From Christensenellaceae bacterium (GTDB taxonomy: Bacteria > Bacillota > Clostridia > Christensenellales > SZUA-584): a stretch of DNA of 15,026 nucleotides. The position numbers and the translations under genes are program-made. Every line of letters starts with the position of its first letter. Within the stretch, counting starts at the first letter, position 1. Location of the stretch: NCBI GenBank assembly GCA_012719815.1, contig JAAXZP010000242.1, positions 1 to 15,026 on the forward strand, in the 5' to 3' direction. Under the pieces are notes generated by a model, which saw nothing but the letters and a program-made list of their open reading frames with translations, had not been told where the DNA came from and searched no databases. Below are positions 7,170-13,358 of the stretch, in pieces.

Positions 7170-7883
7170 TCAGTAACCCATGTCTCCCGTCCATGTTTCC
7201 GCGTCGTCGGCACGGTCCCTTTTCCTTGTTGTCTTTAAGCCCGAGTCGCTGCCCAGGCTGTCTCCCAATACCTGCCGCTTGCCTGTCACCAAAAGCTGCA
7301 CCAGCCGCCCAGCCAGCGAGCGTCCGCCGCCCACGCCCAGTACGAGCGGCGCGCGCGCGGCAAGGAACCTTTCCACCGGCGCTATCAGGTTAGCGGTAAA
7401 CGGCGCGGCGTCCACGCCCATGAGGTAGATATATAACCCGAACAGCGCCGCGGCGCACCCGCCCAGCACCGCCGTCGCCACGATCACGCCCACCCGTTTA
7501 TACACCGCCGTGAGCAGAGCGGACAGCACGGTGAGCGTCATCACCACCGGCGCCAGCAACGAAAAACCTTCCAGCTTCAGCGCGTGAACCAGGCATGCGA
7601 GCAGCAGCGCCGCAGCCGCTGCGCCGGTGAAAAAGCCCGCCAGCCGGCGGATGAAGAACAGTATGAGATATACTGCAACAGCCGTGCCGCCAAAGAACAG
7701 CCATGTGCTGAGCGTGTCCAGTCTCAGCAGGCTGTAAATATACACGTAGATCAGGCCCTCCAGCAACAGCAGCCCGGACAGCGGCAACAAAAACCTGCCC
7801 AGCCTGTATCCGAAAAAGGCGGTCAGCAGCGACAACAGAATCCCCGCGCTGCAGGCAATGAGCACCATCGTCGAAGGATCCAT
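7170..7883 (-). CDS. multi-pass membrane protein (paralogue of its upstream neighbour)
   Basis: A 237-residue protein with about seven hydrophobic segments (roughly 5-24, 30-52, 60-77, 84-104, 108-127, 132-155 and a final amphipathic one near 180-198), followed by a charged tail of about 35 residues. The last membrane segment ends RLVQLLVTGK, closely matching IVQLLITGK at the end of the neighbouring gene product, so the two arose by duplication. The overall shape resembles DUF4203/TMEM198-type proteins, but I see no diagnostic motif and leave the function open. AAAGGGG stands upstream of the ATG at 7881-7883, and the gap to the upstream gene is 20 bases, so the two are co-transcribed. The tail has many Arg, Lys, Asp and Gly residues and no counterpart in the paralogue. 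Confidence 0.8.
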   Translation of the reverse strand: MDPSTMVLIACSAGILLSLLTAFFGYRLGRFLLPLSGLLLLEGLIYVYIYSLLRLDTLSTWLFFGGTAVAVYLILFFIRRLAGFFTGAAAAALLLACLVHALKLEGFSLLAPVVMTLTVLSALLTAVYKRVGVIVATAVLGGCAAALFGLYIYLMGVDAAPFTANLIAPVERFLAARAPLVLGVGGGRSLAGRLVQLLVTGKRQVLGDSLGSDSGLKTTRKRDRADDAETWTGDMGY

Positions 7884-7903
7884 CGTAATCCCCTTTCATC
7901 CCA

Positions 7904-8506
7904 TCAGGATTTCTTTTTGCCTGTGATCAAAAGCTGAACGATCAGACCGGTCAGGAAAAACCCCGCCAGAGCGATCAGATATACGATAGAGGTATAAGAG
8001 GCCAGAGGGTCGTACAGTTCTCCGGGCTGCAGATTAATGCCGTTTACCATCTGGTCCACAAACTGCGCCAGCGCTGAAGCGCCGATATACGCCGTGAATA
8101 TCGAAACGAATATCCGCCTGTTGTACAGCGTCAGCGCACCCAGCAGGCTGCCGATCACCAGCATCGGTATGTACGCATACCACTCCAGTATATTGAGCTT
8201 TAGCACCTGGGCCAGCAGCAGGCTCAGCAGCACGCCGCCCCCGAAGCCGATACAGAATATGCCGACGTACATCAGCAGTATAAAGAGCGCCGCGCCCACA
8301 AGGCCCACACCCAGACTGATCAGCAGCGTCGACGTTTCGTCCATCATCGTGACCATCGGCAGCACCGTGCTCGCGATCAAAAAACCCACCACGAAGCCGT
8401 ATACGCCGAGAACGAATTTCAGCCACCTGTTGCCGAAGAAGCAGAACGCCACGCCCAGCGCCAGGTTCAGTATCAACAGTATAATTGGCAATACCTGCAT
8501 GTCCAT
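7904..8506 (-). CDS. multi-pass membrane protein, DUF4203/TMEM198-like
   Basis: A 200-residue, very hydrophobic protein with six or seven membrane segments (about 5-22, 31-51, 61-80, 83-105, 112-130, 133-150, 170-193). Features include GNRWLKFVLGVYGFVVGF near the N-terminus and a Gly-rich IGFGGGVLLSLLL segment in the middle, and it ends at a Lys-rich stop-transfer sequence. The pattern of repeated Gly-rich helices recalls DUF4203/TMEM198-like proteins; this assignment is tentative. The start has a clear AGGAG seven bases upstream of the ATG at 8504-8506, and an extended -10 promoter lies about 30 bases upstream of the start codon. It is the first of two paralogous genes. Confidence 0.82.
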   Translation of the reverse strand: MDMQVLPIILLILNLALGVAFCFFGNRWLKFVLGVYGFVVGFLIASTVLPMVTMMDETSTLLISLGVGLVGAALFILLMYVGIFCIGFGGGVLLSLLLAQVLKLNILEWYAYIPMLVIGSLLGALTLYNRRIFVSIFTAYIGASALAQFVDQMVNGINLQPGELYDPLASYTSIVYLIALAGFFLTGLIVQLLITGKKKS

Positions 8507-8533
8507 ACGTTCGCTCCTTCGGTTCTTCTTTTC

Positions 8534-8542
8534 ATTCTAACA
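8534..8542 (-). promoter_or_regulatory. extended -10 promoter of the membrane protein pair
   Basis: The minus strand reads TGTTAGAAT, an extended -10 (TGnTANAAT), about 28 bases upstream of the start codon at 8506. The -35 region is a T-rich TTTCTT at 16 bases and is weak. The predicted leader is short, about 20 bases, and contains the ribosome site. Confidence 0.5.
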
Positions 8543-8611
8543 CATGCCGCCCAAAAAGAAACTAAATTTTGCAATTGCGCCGCTTGTTTCATGTATACGC
8601 GGGGCAGTGCG

Positions 8612-9763
8612 CTATATGAGCGACAGTATAAAATCCCGGCATTCGTCCAGCGTGAACGGGACGGGATTCTTCTTCATCGATGAGCCCATCGACGCCGCGG
8701 CCAGTTCGTCCACATTCGCCTCGGTGACGCCCAGTTCGCGCAGCGAAACAGGCAGTTTCAAATAAAGCGCCAGCTCCGCCACCGCGTCCGCCACCGCCCG
8801 CGCGCCGTCCTCTTCGTTCGCGTAATGCCGCCCACAGACAGCGGGAGCAAGCTGCGCGTACTTGCGCACGCCGTGCGCCGCGTTATACCGAATCACGTGC
8901 GGCAGCAGCATGCCGCAGGCCACGCCGTGCAGCACGCCCAGCACCGCGCCCAGGCCCGCGCCGATGCCGTGCGCCGCGCCCAGACCCGCGTTGGCCAGGC
9001 ACATGCCGCTCACCATCGCGGCCAGGGACATCGTCTCGCGCGCCTGCCTGTCGCCGCCGTCGTCATATGCCCGGCGCAGCGCGTCCATCGCCCGTGGCGT
9101 GTGATACAGCGCCAGCGCGTCGCACATCGGGTTGGCCAGAGCCGTGGTGAAGCTCTCGATCAGCTGGCAAATGGCGTCCATGCCGGATGCCGCGGTGACA
9201 TCCGGCGGCACCGATACCGTCAGCTCCGGGTCCACCACCGCCACGCGCGCCATCATCCTGTCGTCGCGTATGCTCACCTTGAACTTGTCCTCTTTGGACA
9301 TGATCACCGCGTTCTTGGTCACTTCGCTGCCGGTGCCCGCCGTGGTGGGCGCCGCGATAAAAGGCAGCGGGTTTGCCGTGATCTTCGCCGTACCCACGCC
9401 TTCCAGATAATCGCGCACACTGCCGGCGTTGGGGATCACTCCCGCCGCGGCCTTGGCGGTATCCATTGCGCTGCCACCGCCGATGCCCAGCACCACGTCG
9501 ACGCCAGCCGACCGGCCCAATTCCACCGCAGCGTCCACAATCTGCAGCGTCGGCTCTCCCGACGCCCGGTCGTACCGCGTCACGTGAACGCCGTTATCCG
9601 CCAGCCCCTCAAACAGCGTATCCAGCACGCCGCTGCGCCGGAGTGAGCTGCCGCCCGTCACCACCAGGCAGCGTTTGCCCAGCCCCGCGCAGATGCCGGG
9701 CAGTTTTTTAACGGCACCCCATTCAAACACGATGCGGGGAGCCGTGATAAACTCAAACCCCAT
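8612..9763 (-). CDS. iron-containing (group III) alcohol dehydrogenase
   Basis: A 383-residue NAD(P)-dependent dehydrogenase of the Fe-ADH family. The N-terminal Rossmann-like domain holds GGGSAMD (95-101), the nucleotide-binding signature, and PTTAGTGSEVT (139-149). The C-terminal helical domain carries the metal site: Asp196, Gln200, His265 and His279 stand where FucO-type enzymes have Asp-His-His-His. Gln in place of the first His is shared with a known Fe-ADH subgroup having a TQLIE motif, so the enzyme need not be dead; the metal may differ. Length is normal. Substrate class (alcohol, aldehyde, diol or hydroxy acid) cannot be read. It is the last of three genes, 18 bases after the ApgM-like gene, with GGAGG before its ATG. 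No clear terminator follows it. Confidence 0.93.
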   Translation of the reverse strand: MGFEFITAPRIVFEWGAVKKLPGICAGLGKRCLVVTGGSSLRRSGVLDTLFEGLADNGVHVTRYDRASGEPTLQIVDAAVELGRSAGVDVVLGIGGGSAMDTAKAAAGVIPNAGSVRDYLEGVGTAKITANPLPFIAAPTTAGTGSEVTKNAVIMSKEDKFKVSIRDDRMMARVAVVDPELTVSVPPDVTAASGMDAICQLIESFTTALANPMCDALALYHTPRAMDALRRAYDDGGDRQARETMSLAAMVSGMCLANAGLGAAHGIGAGLGAVLGVLHGVACGMLLPHVIRYNAAHGVRKYAQLAPAVCGRHYANEEDGARAVADAVAELALYLKLPVSLRELGVTEANVDELAAASMGSSMKKNPVPFTLDECRDFILSLI

Positions 9764-9781
9764 AATGGCCCCCTCCTTACC

Positions 9782-10939
9782 TTATAAACTGCGCTGCCGC
9801 GCGACCAGTTCTTCCGCCGTCAGCACCAGACCGGCGTTGCGGCAGTCCTGCTCGGTATAACGCCCCGGGACGCCCGCAGAGCCGTGCCCCAGCAGCATGA
9901 ACGGCGCCGGTTCGCCCCCGTGTCCGCCGCTGTCCGAAAACGTGTAGTGGTCGGATACGAGAAAAGCGCTGTAAGGCTCTTTCACCTGCTCGAAGAACGG
10001 CCGGATAAAGTGCTCGTCAATCAGTTCGATTGCCGCCGACTTCTCCACCGGCTTCAATTCATGCGAAAGGTCGTCCAGCTTCTGTATGTGGATATACGCG
10101 TAATCGTATTCTTCCACCGCCTTGAGCGCGGTCTTCGTCTTCTCCTTCAGGAACGCTTCAAACCCGCTGTCCTCGGGCAGCGTGATGCAGTCCAGCCCGG
10201 CGAGCGCCGCGATGCCGCGCATCAGCGACGTTTCCGCCAGCACCACGCGGCGTCCCGGCGGCGGCGTGCCGAAATCCGGCGCGGAGGACGCGCCCCAGAA
10301 CCAGACGCCGTTGGCCCGCGTGCTGTTGTCCGCCTTCAGCACCTCGTGCGCCTTTCTCATCAGCGCGAAGTACTGCTGCATCACGTCGTCGCCCTTTGTA
10401 TAGTCGCGCACCATGCCGCCGATCATGTCGTGCGCGGGCATGAACTTCAGCCGTTCCGCGATATCGCCCGCGCCCTCCACTTCCAGTATGGTGCGGAAGG
10501 TATCCGTATGATGCAGCCTAAACGGCGGATGGAACACCTCTTTGTTCAGGAGCTCCACCAGCGGCGCGGCTTCGTCCGTTTCGATGTCGTGCGCGTTATA
10601 GCTCTCCAGCGTGCTGGTCTCATACTCGTCGCCTGCAAGGGTAACGAGGTTGCAGCGAATATAGAGGTTGCCCGGTTTCACCGGAATGCCCGCGCCCGCG
10701 GCCTCGATCACGGCGCGGCCCTTGTATGTTTTCGCCGGGTCGTAGCCCAGCAGGCTCAAGTTTGCAACGGCGCTTCCCACTTCCAGCCCCGGCCGGATGG
10801 TGCGCACCGTGCCGGGAATGGAAGACGCGAACAGCGCGTCCAGGCCCGGCGTGCGCGCCGCTTCCATGGGCGTTTTGCCGCCCAGCTTTTCCTGCGGTCT
10901 GTCCGCGATGCCGTCGAGTACGATGGTAAATTGTTTCAT
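9782..10939 (-). CDS. ApgM-like phosphoglycerate mutase / alkaline-phosphatase-superfamily enzyme
   Basis: A 385-residue protein like archaeal-type cofactor-independent phosphoglycerate mutase and the 'proposed homoserine kinase' relatives. Predicted metal and catalytic residues are kept: Asp9 in VLDGIADRP, the nucleophile Ser56 in GSAVANLSLLGYDP, Asp289 and His293 in DDLSHE, Asp330-His331 in SDHYT, and His340. The family usually has Asp right after the Ser (GSDVANLS); here it is Ala57. The later motifs also differ from the usual DEAGHEG and DHPTP forms. It should move or hydrolyse phosphate on a small molecule, but phosphoglycerate as substrate is not assured. The ATG at 10937-10939 overlaps the upstream stop as ATGA and has AGGAG five bases away; a longer frame to 10996 would lie within the neighbouring gene. 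It pairs with the Fe-S protein and dehydrogenase. Confidence 0.85.
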   Translation of the reverse strand: MKQFTIVLDGIADRPQEKLGGKTPMEAARTPGLDALFASSIPGTVRTIRPGLEVGSAVANLSLLGYDPAKTYKGRAVIEAAGAGIPVKPGNLYIRCNLVTLAGDEYETSTLESYNAHDIETDEAAPLVELLNKEVFHPPFRLHHTDTFRTILEVEGAGDIAERLKFMPAHDMIGGMVRDYTKGDDVMQQYFALMRKAHEVLKADNSTRANGVWFWGASSAPDFGTPPPGRRVVLAETSLMRGIAALAGLDCITLPEDSGFEAFLKEKTKTALKAVEEYDYAYIHIQKLDDLSHELKPVEKSAAIELIDEHFIRPFFEQVKEPYSAFLVSDHYTFSDSGGHGGEPAPFMLLGHGSAGVPGRYTEQDCRNAGLVLTAEELVARQRSL

Positions 10940-12018
10940 TCTGCTCTCCTTATCTGCGATATATATGCCATTATGTCGTCCACCGAAGGCGGACATCCTT
11001 TAATACAGTGACGGAACCCGGCCGTGCAGCTGCCGCAGCCGATATCTCCGGCCTTGCCCTTAAACCCCTGCCCCACGCTTATCATAAAATCCGCAGGAAG
11101 GTCCAGCCGCATCAGCGCGGAAAGCAGGTTGCCGTAGCACGCGCTGCACGCCTGGTCCGCGCTGACATGGGCCTTGGCCGACTCCAGCGCCTCGGACCGC
11201 ATCACTTCAGGCGGTGCCGCATCGTCCAAACGGATGATCTCGGCGGCGGAGAGGTCCGCGCTGCCCACGCCTATCTCTTCCGCGATGCGGATGTATTCCA
11301 CGTCGTCCGGGCGATAGCCCAAAAGCCCTGCGGCAAAAGCGTCCAGAAGCACGCTGTCCGTGCCGGCGAGCATCGTGCGCAGGTTCTTCGGGTTGCCGCC
11401 CTCCTCGAAGCCCGGGTCCGCGCAGGTGCCGTCCGCGATAGTCAGCGACGGCTTCAGCATCCTGTTCAGGTAGGCGATGGGTTTGTGCAGCCCCATGGCG
11501 TGAAAGCGCCGTTTCTCGCGGTCGGGTATCAGGCCCTTCATGTTCTTGAGCGCACAGGTCAGCCCTGTCTGGCAGTGCCCTTTGATCAGCGGCAGGTTCA
11601 CCAGGTAGTCCAGCCCCAGCGCCCGTGATGATATATCGATATTCATGCCGCCGTACTTGCGTGTCTCGGTCTTGTCCTTTTTAACGTCCACCAGCTCCAC
11701 GCCGTAGCGCCGGGCCAACTCGCTGTATCCGCACACCGAAAACGCTCTTGCCGTGTTCTCCCCCAGCCACGCGCTCTCGATGATGATGATATCACGATAA
11801 CCGCGAGCCTGAAAGTATTCGATCGCCGCCGCGGCGACCGCCGGGTTTGTGGTGGCGCCGCTTGTCCAACTTTTGGCGACCACAAGGTTGGGCTTTATGC
11901 CGATTTTGGCGTCCTTCGGCAGCCCCTGCTCGGGCCTTAACTGCTGAAGCAGCAGCCGCGCCAGAGCAGCGGGGTCGTCGCCCTGCGCAATAAACAGCCG
12001 TTTATCTATATCCTTCAT
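10936..12018 (-). CDS. DUF362 domain protein with C-terminal Fe-S cysteine motifs
   Basis: A 360-residue protein of the DUF362 family, whose biochemical role is not established. The DUF362 core spans about 35-270, with KPNLV (42-46), the LPLIKGHCQTGLTCALKNMKG region (142-162) and an IADGT-type loop near 194. The C-terminus has Cys291 and Cys294 (CxxC) and then Cys328, Cys331, Cys338 and Cys342 before Pro343, a CxxC...CxxxCP arrangement like a 4Fe-4S ferredoxin site. A redox or electron-carrier role is inferred. The gene heads an operon with the ApgM-like enzyme (4-base ATGA overlap) and the Fe-ADH. There is no ribosome site before the ATG; instead a promoter -10 ends six bases upstream, so the message probably begins at the start codon. 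Confidence 0.88.
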   Translation of the reverse strand: MKDIDKRLFIAQGDDPAALARLLLQQLRPEQGLPKDAKIGIKPNLVVAKSWTSGATTNPAVAAAAIEYFQARGYRDIIIIESAWLGENTARAFSVCGYSELARRYGVELVDVKKDKTETRKYGGMNIDISSRALGLDYLVNLPLIKGHCQTGLTCALKNMKGLIPDREKRRFHAMGLHKPIAYLNRMLKPSLTIADGTCADPGFEEGGNPKNLRTMLAGTDSVLLDAFAAGLLGYRPDDVEYIRIAEEIGVGSADLSAAEIIRLDDAAPPEVMRSEALESAKAHVSADQACSACYGNLLSALMRLDLPADFMISVGQGFKGKAGDIGCGSCTAGFRHCIKGCPPSVDDIMAYISQIRRAE

Positions 12019-12024
12019 GGATGT

Positions 12025-12053
12025 ATTATATCACAGCAATGAACGCCCGTCAT
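12025..12053 (-). promoter_or_regulatory. promoter predicted to give a leaderless transcript
   Basis: The minus strand has -35 ATGACG (12048-12053), a 17-base spacer ending in TGA, and -10 TATAAT (12025-12030), so the -10 is also extended (TGnTATAAT). Six bases separate the -10 from the ATG at 12016-12018. The expected start of transcription is the A of that ATG. Confidence 0.7.
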
Positions 12054-12066
12054 ACCGGAATTGCTA

Positions 12067-12097
12067 ATGCCGCAAACTCCATCCGGGTATTCGGCAT
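12067..12097. repeat. inverted repeat right after the small beta-sandwich gene
   Basis: ATGCCG (12067-12072) and CGGCAT (12092-12097) pair around a 19-base loop, touching the stop codon at 12098-12100. No T-run follows, so it is a weak terminator at best. It lies 13 bases upstream of the -35 element of the next promoter and may be an operator. Confidence 0.35.
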
Positions 12098-12433
12098 TTA
12101 AGTTTGCGCCGGTTTGCGCTTTTTGCGCGGTCTGACGGTGATCTCCCGTAGCAGCGCGCCGCCGTGATAGACCTTCACCAGATAGTCGTTGTCCGCCGTC
12201 AGCGGCCCGAGCGCGAACTCGCCGTCCGCGTCGGTGAAGGTGTTGCCCGCGGGGGTGAGACGGCCCTCCTCGCGCAGATACAGGCACACCACGGCGTCGG
12301 GCGCCCGCTGGCCGTTTTCGTCGTACACCGTGCCGTGCAGGATGCACCGCCGTTCTTTGGGCGCGGTGATCACCGCCTCCACACGGTCGCTGCTGCCCGT
12401 GGAGAAAGCGAATCTGACCGGATACAACGGCAT
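12098..12433 (-). CDS. small carboxypeptidase-regulatory-like (prealbumin-fold) protein
   Basis: A 111-residue protein without signal peptide or membrane segment. Residues about 28-98 form a beta-sandwich of the carboxypeptidase-regulatory/Cna-B type: HGTVYDENGQRAPDAVVCLY, then FTDADGEFALGPL, then YLVKVYHGG. These Gly/Asp turn motifs are typical of that fold, which usually serves as a binding or spacer module. The C-terminus is basic (RPRKKRKPAQT). The function is unknown. The ATG at 12431-12433 has GGGAGG nine bases upstream; a second ATG at 12437-12439 is too close to that site. No strong promoter was seen, although TATAGT and TATAAA occur just upstream. It could be a structural protein left from a mobile element, but no phage gene is nearby. 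Confidence 0.8.
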   Translation of the reverse strand: MPLYPVRFAFSTGSSDRVEAVITAPKERRCILHGTVYDENGQRAPDAVVCLYLREEGRLTPAGNTFTDADGEFALGPLTADNDYLVKVYHGGALLREITVRPRKKRKPAQT

Positions 12434-12489
12434 GAGCCATCGCCTCCCGTTTTTTATACACTATATTCATCCCTCGCGCTTATCATGTG

Positions 12490-12699
12490 TGGTATAAACC
12501 TAACGAGAGCATGTACCACGCGAGGCAGCTGGGCCTCGACGCAAAAGGCGCCGGTTCCGACCCGCGCCGCTACGGCAGCGAAACAAAAGACGCGCCGCGG
12601 GAAAACCTCGCGCGCGTCGCGTATTCTTACGTGAGCCTGCTGCGCCCGCTGCCCAAATACCTGGCATATCAGGCAGCGGCACGGCCGCTCAAAGGCTAA
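12490..12699 (+). pseudogene. C-terminal remnant of a SanA/YdcF-like (DUF218) membrane protein
   Basis: The only plus-strand coding trace in the window. From the ATG at 12511 it reads MYHARQLGLDAKGAG, then SDPRRYG, PRENLARV and LLRPLPKYL, and stops at 12697-12699. This matches the end of SanA-type DUF218 proteins, where a (F/Y)H-x-x-RA-x-Y-x-A-x-x-LGL helix is followed by an Asp-Arg-Arg-Tyr loop and an RE-x-LARV helix. Just upstream a different frame gives NLTRA, which would complete the helix (LTRA-MYHA), implying a frameshift at about 12510. The remaining two thirds of the gene are gone; the minus-strand gene starting at 12433 occupies that side. SanA proteins act in envelope barrier function. 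No ribosome site suits the fragment. It overlaps the stop of the convergent membrane protein gene by three bases. Confidence 0.65.
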
Positions 12700-13253
12700 T
12701 CCTTCATCAGATAACGGCGGATGTTGTTGAAGTAATAGGCGGTCACCTTGGTGAACAGGTAGTCGTACAGCACAAACGCCGCTTCAGCAATGGGAATCAG
12801 CACCCACACCGGCAGGGAAGCCAGCGGCGGTCCCAGCGCGATTTCCAGCGTGACGGTATCCGTCATGATCAGGCTGATCAGTACGTAGATAATGACCAGC
12901 GCCAAGTTGTAATACAATAGCTTCAGTATATAGCGGATCACCTTGTCCTTGATCCGCGTCTCCAGGTAGTATTTTGCCAGGCCGTAGTTGCCAAAGAAAA
13001 TAACGTAAGGCAGCGCAAATGAGATGGTCGGCATCGTCAGCAGCATGGCCAGCGCGGAAACGGTGATATACATCAGGAACGCGAGCCCCATCTCCTCCTC
13101 CAGCACCAGCCCCATGATAAACACCGAGCTCAGAAAGTACATCGCCAGACGCGCCGTGGGCAGCACAGACGCCAGATAGAGAAACAGCAGCGACATGCTG
13201 GCAAACATCGCTGTCAGGCTGACCCGGTGCGCGGTGCGTTTGAACCTCGGCAT
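12696..13253 (-). CDS. small integral membrane protein, unknown function
   Basis: A 185-residue protein with five or six membrane segments (about 13-30, 36-55, 59-75, 79-93, 108-132, 146-165) and basic ends. Residues include SVLPTARLAMYFLSS near the first loop and FFGNYGLAKYYLETR in the middle. The layout vaguely recalls small substrate-capture (S-component-like) proteins, but I see no ligand motif and do not assign one. It is the third gene of the DUF5685/J-domain operon: its AAGGAGG lies seven bases before the ATG at 13251-13253, and the extended J-domain frame ends 27 bases upstream. Its TAG stop overlaps the end of the plus-strand remnant. No terminator with a T-run was found after it. 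Confidence 0.8.
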   Translation of the reverse strand: MPRFKRTAHRVSLTAMFASMSLLFLYLASVLPTARLAMYFLSSVFIMGLVLEEEMGLAFLMYITVSALAMLLTMPTISFALPYVIFFGNYGLAKYYLETRIKDKVIRYILKLLYYNLALVIIYVLISLIMTDTVTLEIALGPPLASLPVWVLIPIAEAAFVLYDYLFTKVTAYYFNNIRRYLMKD

Positions 13254-13280
13254 AATGGCCTCCTTCCGTTATCCCGAAGA

Positions 13281-13358
13281 CTAGCAGCAGGTGATTAAGT
13301 CGCCGCCCATGCACTCGCAGCAGCAGTCGGCGCACAAAAGGCCTCTGCAGATGCTTCA
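13281..13358 (-). other. in-frame Cys-rich extension beyond the TGA of the J-domain gene (candidate selenocysteine readthrough)
   Basis: The TGA at 13356-13358 is followed in the same frame by 24 codons and then TAG (13281-13283). Counting the TGA as residue 181, the tail has Cys at 184, 189, 192, 193, 194, 196, 204 and 205, with CADCCCECMGGDL at 189-201. From memory, J-domain proteins of this clostridial type end in such a tail with CxxC at its start; here TGA takes the first Cys place, giving x-S-I-C. Such a dense, coherent Cys pattern would not arise by chance behind a true stop. Options are selenocysteine, a one-base nonsense mutation (TGC or TGT to TGA), or a sequence error. Confidence 0.55.
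13319..13355 (-). promoter_or_regulatory. SECIS-like hairpin directly after the TGA
   Basis: Starting at the base after TGA, the minus strand can pair AGCA (13352-13355) with TGCT (13319-13322), GCAG (13345-13348) with CTGC (13323-13326), and GGC (13341-13343) with GCC (13329-13331). The apical loop of nine bases is CTTTTGTGC and begins 15 bases after the TGA. Bacterial SECIS elements sit at about this distance, but usually have a G in the first two loop bases, which is not so here. Repeated Cys codons (TGC) make chance pairing with GCA likelier. Confidence 0.3.

Noticed and set aside
10940..10996. N-terminal extension of the ApgM-like protein
   Set aside because: The extension lies wholly inside the DUF362 gene; the ATG at 10937-10939 has a ribosome site and starts right at the conserved first strand.
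12015..12470. A 151-codon minus-strand frame overlapping the small beta-sandwich gene
   Set aside because: The other frame (12098-12433) has the recognisable fold, a good ribosome site and sensible composition, while this one is Arg- and Gly-rich noise.
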